NCBI GenBank assembly: GCA_029261675.1 | Contig: JAJDBA010000127.1 | Coordinates: forward strand, 1 to 6,576 | Direction of reading: 5' to 3' | Origin: Nitrospinaceae bacterium | Lineage (GTDB): Bacteria > Nitrospinota > Nitrospinia > Nitrospinales > VA-1 | DNA: 6,576 bases | Shown here: positions 1 to 4,911 of the stretch, piece by piece | Layout of the letters: each line of letters starts with the position of its first letter | How positions within the stretch are numbered: the stretch's first letter is position 1 | The notes under the pieces: generated by a model | The model's input: only the letters and a program-made list of their open reading frames with translations | Told to the model about the DNA's origin: nothing | Database searches by the model: none | Program-made: the position numbers and the translations under genes

Positions 1-312
1 GTCCAAACGACTCTTGCCCCTGAAGATCTTCTACAACTTCTTTTAGATATTGAGAAAAATTTTGGTAGAACCCGAGAGGAAAAATGGGGGCCCAGGATCA
101 TTGATCTGGACATACTGGATTATGAGGGAATAATTATGGATTCTAAAACCCTCACTCTCCCCCACCCTGAAATGACACAACGACGTTTTGTGCTTGAGCC
201 TCTCAGTGAAATTGCGGGTGACACTGTTCACCCTTTGAAAAAGAAAACAATTTTAGATCTACTAAAAGAGCTCCCCGAAATACCTGTGGTAAAAAAAATA
301 CATACATCATAG
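1..312 (+). CDS. folK: 2-amino-4-hydroxy-6-hydroxymethyldihydropteridine pyrophosphokinase (HPPK), C-terminal part; 5' end outside window
   Basis: HPPK transfers pyrophosphate from ATP to 6-hydroxymethyl-7,8-dihydropterin, the step before dihydropteroate synthase in cytosolic folate synthesis. The reading frame is open from base 1 to a TAG stop and gives 103 visible residues. The HPPK signature is clear: FGRTREEKWGPRIIDLDIL at visible residues 21-39, which holds the Arg (R32) and the two Mg-binding Asp (D35, D37). The second conserved block LPHPEMTQRRFVLEPL follows at 53-68, with H55, R61 and R62. Compared with about 160 residues in the family, roughly the N-terminal third is missing because the window starts inside the gene. 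The stop overlaps the end of the convergent thiI gene by 6 bp, and no terminator hairpin is visible after it. The family assignment is secure. Confidence 0.93.
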   Translation, partial: VQTTLAPEDLLQLLLDIEKNFGRTREEKWGPRIIDLDILDYEGIIMDSKTLTLPHPEMTQRRFVLEPLSEIAGDTVHPLKKKTILDLLKELPEIPVVKKIHTS

Positions 313-1494
313 AAGATCGACGTTAATCGTTTCCATATCCCGCAAAGCTTCTTCTTTCAAAACATCTCCGGGATATTTCTCCTCGTCATTCTCAAGGATA
401 GAGATTTTGCTTCGTGTAACCGGGCTATCTGGCATAAAAACAGAGCAGCAATCAGGTTGCGGCTCAATACTTACGTCAAAAGTTTCGATTTCCTTAGCAA
501 GCTTTATGATCCCCTCCTTATTCATCGCAATTAAAGGGCGGAAAATATTCATTGATGTCACACAGGTAACAGCGGCCAGGTTTTCTAGGGTTTGCGAGGC
601 TACCTGCCCCAGTGATTCTCCCGTAACCAGCCCCGGCATTTCATATTTCGTCGCAATCTCATTTGCAATACGGTACATCATCCTTCGATACAGAACCACA
701 CGGTTCTCTTCCCTGCAATTATCTCGTATCGCCACTTGGATATCCTGGAAAGGAACGACAAATAGCTTCGCCCTTCCCTGGTAGCCATTTACAATTTTAG
801 ACAATTTCAAAACCTTGTCATATCCACCACGACCTAAGAAAGGTTGATTGTCAAAAAAAACAAAATGTACTCGGCAACCTCGGCAGGCCATCTGATATGC
901 GGCGACCGGACTATCAATACCCCCGGACAATAGGCACAAGACATTGCCCGAGCTTCCTACCGGCAATCCACATAATCCCGTTTCTCTGGTATGAAAAACC
1001 ACCGTACCACTAAGTCCAATTTCGATTTCAAGAGTAAATTGAGACTCCTTGATATTAACAACAAGTCCCTTTGGACTGAGTTGAGACATGATGCGAGACC
1101 CAACCTCAAAGTTTATTTCAGGAGAGGTTTTAGGAAAGGTTTTAGCCGATCTTCGTGTTTTCACACAAAATTTAAACTCCTTCCCTTGCTGCATTAAAGG
1201 TTCAATCCACTGAACACCCAACGCAGCCATCTCATCAAAGTCCGGGTCCATAGTGATTCCAATACTATAGGAAGAAATACCTGGAATCTTTTTCAATCGA
1301 TCGGCATATTCATCCGCCACCGTCGCTGAGAGGTCGATCATGATTCGCCCTCTGGGAACACGATATTCTATGCCTTTATCCTTCGGTAGGGAGCGCTTGA
1401 TATTTTTAAGTAATGTTTTCTCGAAATATTTCCTATTACGCCCTTTTAATCCTATCTCATCATAACGTATTACTATTGTTCTTTGATCACTCAT
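307..1494 (-). CDS. thiI: tRNA 4-thiouridine synthase ThiI, short form without rhodanese domain
   Basis: ThiI adenylates uridine 8 of tRNA at a PP-loop ATPase site and replaces its oxygen with sulfur to give s4U. In some bacteria it also feeds sulfur to thiamine thiazole synthesis. The 395-residue protein shows the N-terminal ferredoxin-like/THUMP part (about 1-170, opening with IVIRYDEIGLKGRNR). The PP-loop SGGIDSPVAAY is at 190-200, and the ThiI block TGESLGQVASQTLENL is at 291-306. A DCC cysteine pair (349-350) lies where the catalytic Cys of the PP-loop domain is expected. The protein ends about where short Bacillus/Thermotoga-type ThiI ends, so the C-terminal rhodanese domain of the 482-residue E. 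coli protein is absent. Its ATG lies in an ATGA overlap with the desulfurase stop, with a weak AAGGA 11 nt upstream, so it probably depends on translational coupling. The desulfurase is the likely sulfur donor. Confidence 0.93.
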   Translation of the reverse strand: MSDQRTIVIRYDEIGLKGRNRKYFEKTLLKNIKRSLPKDKGIEYRVPRGRIMIDLSATVADEYADRLKKIPGISSYSIGITMDPDFDEMAALGVQWIEPLMQQGKEFKFCVKTRRSAKTFPKTSPEINFEVGSRIMSQLSPKGLVVNIKESQFTLEIEIGLSGTVVFHTRETGLCGLPVGSSGNVLCLLSGGIDSPVAAYQMACRGCRVHFVFFDNQPFLGRGGYDKVLKLSKIVNGYQGRAKLFVVPFQDIQVAIRDNCREENRVVLYRRMMYRIANEIATKYEMPGLVTGESLGQVASQTLENLAAVTCVTSMNIFRPLIAMNKEGIIKLAKEIETFDVSIEPQPDCCSVFMPDSPVTRSKISILENDEEKYPGDVLKEEALRDMETINVDLL

Positions 1495-2657
1495 CTATCT
1501 AACGTTCCTTTTAAAAAAGTAGATAATAATACTTGATAGGAACTTTTAAGAGCCTGAAGAAATTTATCTATCTCATCAAAATTATTATTCCGCGAAAAAG
1601 ATATTCTCAGACTGCAACGTGCTTGTTCTTCAGTCAAACCTATTCCTAATAAAATTTTTGAAGGCTCTTTCGAATGAGCACTGCAAGCACTACCCATGCC
1701 AATATAAATTTCCTGCTTCTCCAGATGATGCAACATCACCTCTCCTTCCACTGGTGGGAGACTGAAGTTAACAATGGATGGACACTGAAACTCATCGTCC
1801 AACGAATTAATTAAAACGGGAATATCCAGTTTTCTTAATCCTTCCACAAGATAGGCATGGAGCTTTAACAAGTGCTTCTCTGTTTCCTGTTGTCGTGCCG
1901 CTGCCAATTCAACAGCCTTTGCAAAGGCCCTAATTAAAGGAACCGGAAGGGTTCCAGCTCGAACTCCAAATTGTTGTTTACCACCATGCAATTGCGGATT
2001 CAACGTTAACTTAGAATCATAGGCCAATAATCCGATGCCCTTAGGCCCATGAAATTTATGAGCAGACAAAGAATAACCCGATAAACCTGACCACATTGAT
2101 TTGTTGATTTTTATTTTCCCAACCGCTTGCACACCGTCTAAGAACAGTCGAGTCTGTGGAGCATCGTTTTTCAACCTGGAAATAAGTAGAACGGGTTCGT
2201 TAATTGTGCCCAGTTCATTGTTAACATGCGAAAGGCAAAGAAGCCTGATACGTTTTTCCTTTAGTAATGGAAGGCAGGATAAATCAAGGCGACCTTTTTT
2301 GCTAAATTCCAACAAGGAGAGTGGTTCATTTCCAAATTCTTTAAACGATTGCAAAGTTTCAACAATGCTAGGGTGCTCTAATCCGGAATACGCTGTCTTT
2401 TTATCAGGAGAACAGAGTCCTTTAATAAAAAGGTTATTCGATTCTGTCCCTCCACTTGTAAAAATCAGGTTATGTGATGAAGGGATTCCTAAAGCGGCGG
2501 TTATGGTTTCAGTGGCTTCCTCAATTTTATTTTTAGCATCAAGCCCAATGCCATAAACGGCGCCACTGTTCGCAAATTGATCGCGCATAGAATCCTGTAG
2601 CCAGGCAATGATCTCCGGGTCCATAGGTGTGGTCGCGGCATTATCCAGATAAATCAT
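1491..2657 (-). CDS. Cysteine desulfurase, NifS/IscS type (PLP-dependent, class V aminotransferase fold)
   Basis: This enzyme removes sulfur from L-cysteine, giving alanine and an enzyme-bound persulfide for passing to acceptors. The 388-residue length is normal for the family. Visible landmarks are YLDNAATTP (3-11), the GGTESNN phosphate-binding turn (69-75) and H95 in LEHPSI, which stacks on PLP. D174 and Q177 lie in LDGVQAVG, the Schiff-base lysine K201 in SAHKFHGPKG, and the catalytic C325 in GSACS with a long group-I style loop ending near EPSKIL. It starts at ATG with GGTGA 6 nt upstream, 18 bp after ubiX, and its stop overlaps the start of thiI. The pairing with a rhodanese-less ThiI resembles the Bacillus NifZ-ThiI arrangement, so tRNA thiolation is the likely main job. 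A role in Fe-S assembly is not excluded, but no iscU, sufE or other Fe-S assembly gene is seen nearby. I leave the symbol blank because nifS, iscS and nifZ cannot be told apart here. Confidence 0.93.
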   Translation of the reverse strand: MIYLDNAATTPMDPEIIAWLQDSMRDQFANSGAVYGIGLDAKNKIEEATETITAALGIPSSHNLIFTSGGTESNNLFIKGLCSPDKKTAYSGLEHPSIVETLQSFKEFGNEPLSLLEFSKKGRLDLSCLPLLKEKRIRLLCLSHVNNELGTINEPVLLISRLKNDAPQTRLFLDGVQAVGKIKINKSMWSGLSGYSLSAHKFHGPKGIGLLAYDSKLTLNPQLHGGKQQFGVRAGTLPVPLIRAFAKAVELAAARQQETEKHLLKLHAYLVEGLRKLDIPVLINSLDDEFQCPSIVNFSLPPVEGEVMLHHLEKQEIYIGMGSACSAHSKEPSKILLGIGLTEEQARCSLRISFSRNNNFDEIDKFLQALKSSYQVLLSTFLKGTLDR

Positions 2658-2663
2658 TTTAAT

Positions 2664-2669
2664 TCACCC
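2664..2669 (-). promoter_or_regulatory. Ribosome binding site of the cysteine desulfurase gene
   Basis: GGGTGA on the minus strand lies 6 nt before the ATG at 2657, inside the only non-overlapping junction of the four-gene operon. It supports this start and suggests independent initiation here, unlike the two ATGA-coupled genes. Confidence 0.55.
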
Positions 2670-2675
2670 AGACTT

Positions 2676-3230
2676 TCAGGCTTCATAAGGAGGCATCAAA
2701 TCCTGTTCCGCCCCCAACTGATCTATTATTCTTGCCACAACAAAATCCACCAAACTCTCCACCGAATTCTGCCCTTGATAAAAACCAGGTGATGCAGGAA
2801 GTATCATTGCTCCTGCCTCATCCAGTGAAAGAAGATTTTTTAGATGAATTGTGCTCAGTGGTGCCTCTCGAGGTACTACAATCAACTTACGCTTTTCTTT
2901 TAGCATGACATCCGCTACTCGCTCAATCAAGTTAGCTGAGACCCCAGCAGCAATTCTGCCTACCGTACCCATACTGGCAGGTACGATTGCCATGCCATCA
3001 ACTCGAACAGAACCACTGGCAATAGAAGTATTTATTTTTGTAGACTTGTGCAAAGTAACATGCTCGCCTTTAAAATAGGAAGGTTGGAGTCCCAGTTCAA
3101 TATTCAATAGTTCGGCGCCGCGCTCTGAAATAATCACATGAACTTCAGACTGAGATTTCAGGCAATCAAATAACCTTTTCCCGAAGCACACACCGCTAGC
3201 GCCGGTAATAGCAATAACAAAACGTTTCAT
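2676..3230 (-). CDS. ubiX: Flavin prenyltransferase UbiX (prenylated-FMN synthase)
   Basis: UbiX joins a dimethylallyl group to reduced FMN, making the prenylated FMN that UbiD-type decarboxylases need, for example in ubiquinone or alternative menaquinone synthesis or aromatic acid metabolism. The 184-residue protein is full length. Family blocks seen are the N-terminal flavin-binding turn ITGASGVCFGKRL (8-20) and VDGMAIVPASMGTVGRIAAG (77-96). VPREAPLSTIHLKNL follows at 119-133 (R121, E122), then ILPASPGFYQG (143-153, Y151) and the late Arg R167 in VARIID. Many relatives have Tyr in the GASGxxY position, where this protein has Phe (F16) after Cys15. Its ATG overlaps the tmk stop (ATGA) and no good ribosome site precedes it, so coupling to tmk translation is likely. 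No ubiD partner lies in the window. The older name, phenylacrylic acid decarboxylase-like, refers to the same family. Confidence 0.93.
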   Translation of the reverse strand: MKRFVIAITGASGVCFGKRLFDCLKSQSEVHVIISERGAELLNIELGLQPSYFKGEHVTLHKSTKINTSIASGSVRVDGMAIVPASMGTVGRIAAGVSANLIERVADVMLKEKRKLIVVPREAPLSTIHLKNLLSLDEAGAMILPASPGFYQGQNSVESLVDFVVARIIDQLGAEQDLMPPYEA

Positions 3231-3835
3231 AATTTCAATTCAAAAAGATCCTGGACTTCACGCAGCACCTGCGAATGAACGTCCTCTAAAGATGCATCAC
3301 TTGAAACAAACCGTATATTTGCGCCAGTGAAACTTTTAAAAATACTTTGCACTTCAATTAAATAATCACGTTTTTCAAAAGCACTTTTTCCTTCTCGTGA
3401 AGACTCAATTCTTTCCAAACTTTTTTCCGGGGAATTGTGAAAAACCAGAACCCGATCCGGTACTGGAGAGAACTTCTCATTGTCCTCTCTTATTTCTTGC
3501 GGATCAAATCCTAAAGCTCCCTGATAAGCTGCAGTGGAAAAATAATAGCGATCCATCAGCACTACTTTTCCCTCTTTTAAGGCAGGATTGATATTAAGCT
3601 CTACATCTTCTTTCCTATCATTTACAAACCACTCCAACTCTTCTTCCGGACTGATCCCATTTCTGCCTTCTGTTAAAAGTTGACGAATTTTCATTCCCCA
3701 TTTTCCACGGGTAGGTTCTGCGAGGGAAATATTGGCAATTCCTTTTTTATTCAAAAGCTCTGCCAACATACTGCATTGAGTGCTCTTGCCCGTGCCATCG
3801 ATGCCCTCAAAAACAATTAATAATCCACGGTTCAA
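3227..3835 (-). CDS. tmk: Thymidylate (dTMP) kinase, TTG start
   Basis: Tmk phosphorylates dTMP to dTDP with ATP, an essential cytosolic step in dTTP supply. The 202-residue length fits the family. The P-loop GIDGTGKST is at 11-19, with no basic residue besides the invariant Lys. The DR motif is in DRYYFSTAAYQG (95-106), and the LID SREGKSAFEKRDYL (146-159) carries R147, K150, K155 and R156, as in type II bacterial enzymes. The usual REPGGT segment is replaced by AEPTRGKWGMKIR (39-51), a variant that I recall from some other bacterial and archaeal kinases. The usual acidic residue before the LID (LDVxPE) reads HNSPE here. The start must be TTG: an upstream ATG in the same frame is followed by GAG and TAA, and the next internal Met (23) lies after the P-loop. 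GGAG sits 9 nt before the TTG. It is the first gene of the tmk-ubiX-desulfurase-thiI operon. Confidence 0.94.
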   Translation of the reverse strand: MNRGLLIVFEGIDGTGKSTQCSMLAELLNKKGIANISLAEPTRGKWGMKIRQLLTEGRNGISPEEELEWFVNDRKEDVELNINPALKEGKVVLMDRYYFSTAAYQGALGFDPQEIREDNEKFSPVPDRVLVFHNSPEKSLERIESSREGKSAFEKRDYLIEVQSIFKSFTGANIRFVSSDASLEDVHSQVLREVQDLFELKL

Positions 3836-3844
3836 TTTTAATTA

Positions 3845-3848
3845 CTCC
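3845..3848 (-). promoter_or_regulatory. Ribosome binding site that fixes the TTG start of tmk
   Basis: GGAG on the minus strand stands 9 nt before the TTG at 3835. It sits inside an ATG GAG TAA string (3842-3850) in the same frame as tmk, so no upstream ATG can be the tmk start and the TTG is the only start that keeps the whole P-loop. Confidence 0.6.
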
Positions 3849-3916
3849 ATTTTTTTCGGCGAATTTCTTTATTCTGTTTCTCTATAGCGGAGAAAGTTGC
3901 GCAAAGAGTTTCTTAT

Positions 3917-4072
3917 TCAGTAGGGTAATTTATGGGAAGCTACGACAAATATCAAGTTCAATAAATAAGGAGGAATACGGTCTCTGACAATGCAGCGCAT
4001 TAGATCTCTTAACTTTTTCATAGGACGAAGATAGAACAGGTAAATCAAGATCAATGCTACTTCAGCAATCCA
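3917..4072 (-). other. In-frame open stretch after the stop of the heme-protein gene, 51 codons, probably not expressed
   Basis: The 237-bp gap between the heme-protein gene and tmk holds no recognised gene. Directly after the TAA of the heme-protein gene the same frame stays open for 51 codons to a TGA at 3917-3919. The conceptual peptide begins WIAEVALILIYLFYL, a short hydrophobic run, and goes on RPMKKLRDLM, which looks like a membrane helix entering a HAMP-like segment. It has no start with a ribosome site of its own, and the candidate tmk promoter lies inside its far end. It may be a decayed C-terminal part of a once longer membrane sensor, or chance. Confidence 0.15.
3927..3955 (-). promoter_or_regulatory. 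Candidate sigma70-type promoter of the tmk-ubiX-desulfurase-thiI operon
   Basis: On the minus strand TTGATA (3950-3955) is followed after exactly 17 nt by TAAATT (3927-3932). These match the consensus hexamers at 5 of 6 and 4 of 6 positions. Transcription would start near 3920, leaving a leader of about 85 nt before the tmk TTG. This is the best pair that I found in the gap by eye. The sequence is AT-rich, so a chance match is possible. Confidence 0.4.
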
Positions 4073-4837
4073 TTAGTCATAAATCACAAAACTGATGGCC
4101 CCACCCAACTCGCCTAGCTTTCCACCTTCTTTTTTTCCACCGGTAATATCTTTCGTGCCTTTAGGGTCACCATGGCAATTCAGGCAAGCCTCTTTATAAT
4201 ATTCAGGAAGGATGAGACGAAATGCATCTTTGCCTTTGTGCTTAGCATTTTCAGTGAACACCTTGTTTTTCTCGTAACCTGTATCCTTGAATTTCGTCTC
4301 AACCACATTGGCTTCCCATTTATCGGGTCGGTTGGCACGATTACGAACATAGTTTTTGGGTGCTGTTAATTTGATGTATGCCTTGCCTTCCATGTTTTTA
4401 TTAAAACCATCTCCCATTTGCTTTGCAAAAATGGCAGGAAGAAAACCTTTCAATCCTTTTCCTTTTTCATTAATCAAGGCCTGAGCGTGATTCATGACAC
4501 TTGAAATTGAATCCAGCAACGCCGTCTGAGCTTGCCCCTTCAAACTTTCCGAGTCTGCCATTTTGAAATTGTTTCCTGTTTCTTTTTTATAATTCTCTTT
4601 CATTTTTGCGATCACCACATCTGCAGAAAGTCCTTTATCACCTTTTGACGCATCGTTGATCAGTCTCTGACTTTTAGCAACCACACCTCTGGCAGCCCGA
4701 TAGATAATGGTAACTTCCGTTCCAATGGCCACCTTATCCCCATCCGACAAAGCTAGCGCCTGCCCCGTAAAGCAAAATGACATCAACAAATAAAAGCCAA
4801 AGGTCATAGAACTTCTGAAATGTCTTAAATTTTCCAT
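4073..4837 (-). CDS. Secreted mono-heme c-type protein with Tll0287-like (DUF3365) domain
   Basis: This is a 254-residue protein of the Tll0287-like/DUF3365 family, which binds one covalent c-type heme in a PAS-like fold. The exact role is unknown and is usually taken to be redox or ligand sensing. The N-terminus is a Sec signal peptide: basic start (R5, H6, R8), hydrophobic 11-24, and a probable cut after GQALA at about 29. The mature part has the family block KLTAPKNYVRNRANRPDKWE (157-176). The single heme site CLNCH is at 218-222 in YKEACLNCHGDPKG, followed by a Gly/Lys-rich loop and the closing strand GGAISFVIYD. It ends there with no membrane helix, so it should be soluble and periplasmic. 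The ATG has AGAGG (4847-4851) 9 nt upstream. A terminator separates it from the chemoreceptor gene before it, whose sensor module carries the same kind of heme site. I infer a shared sensing role, but a plain electron-transfer protein is also possible. Confidence 0.85.
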   Translation of the reverse strand: MENLRHFRSSMTFGFYLLMSFCFTGQALALSDGDKVAIGTEVTIIYRAARGVVAKSQRLINDASKGDKGLSADVVIAKMKENYKKETGNNFKMADSESLKGQAQTALLDSISSVMNHAQALINEKGKGLKGFLPAIFAKQMGDGFNKNMEGKAYIKLTAPKNYVRNRANRPDKWEANVVETKFKDTGYEKNKVFTENAKHKGKDAFRLILPEYYKEACLNCHGDPKGTKDITGGKKEGGKLGELGGAISFVIYD

Positions 4838-4846
4838 TTACTTGTA

Positions 4847-4851
4847 CCTCT
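4847..4851 (-). promoter_or_regulatory. Ribosome binding site of the heme-protein gene
   Basis: AGAGG on the minus strand is 9 nt before the ATG at 4837. It lies only 14 nt downstream of the T-run of the preceding terminator, so the leader of this gene is nearly all terminator. Confidence 0.55.
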
Positions 4852-4865
4852 AGCATAGAAAGAAT

Positions 4866-4898
4866 AAAAAAAGCCCCCGCCTTTTGGCGGGGGCTTTT
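4866..4898 (-). terminator. Strong intrinsic terminator after the chemoreceptor gene
   Basis: GCCCCCGCC (4873-4881) and GGCGGGGGC (4886-4894) form a perfect 9-bp GC-only stem with a 4-base loop. Four A-T pairs (4869-4872 with 4895-4898) extend it. On the minus strand the stem is followed by seven Ts. It starts 13 nt after the chemoreceptor stop and ends 28 nt before the heme-protein ATG. The A-run before the stem would also let it work on the plus strand, though no plus-strand gene ends here. Confidence 0.92.
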
Positions 4899-4911
4899 CT
4901 ATTAAAACGAT

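Noticed and set aside
281..298. TACC-TGT-GGTA followed by an A-run as a terminator for folK or thiI
   Set aside because: The stem is 4 bp. On the plus strand it is followed by A, not T, and on the minus strand the T-run comes before the stem. It also lies inside folK coding sequence.
2101..2556. Plus-strand open frame of 151 codons opposite the cysteine desulfurase
   Set aside because: It is the antisense shadow of a clearly conserved gene, with no recognisable domain. The same holds for the other long frames opposite thiI, ubiX, tmk and the receptor.
3881..3890. TATAGA on the minus strand as a -10 element for tmk
   Set aside because: No acceptable -35 hexamer is found 16-18 nt upstream (ACTCTT at 17 nt). 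The TTGATA-17-TAAATT pair is better.
3989..4001. Perfect inverted repeat AATGC-AGC-GCATT as a terminator of the heme-protein gene
   Set aside because: The arms are only 5 bp with a 3-base loop and no T-run follows on the minus strand. It could be a small protein-binding site, but nothing supports that.
4851..4858. TATGCT on the minus strand as a -10 element for the heme-protein gene
   Set aside because: The -35 position falls in the GC stem of the terminator (GGCGGG), and transcription would start within the ribosome site.
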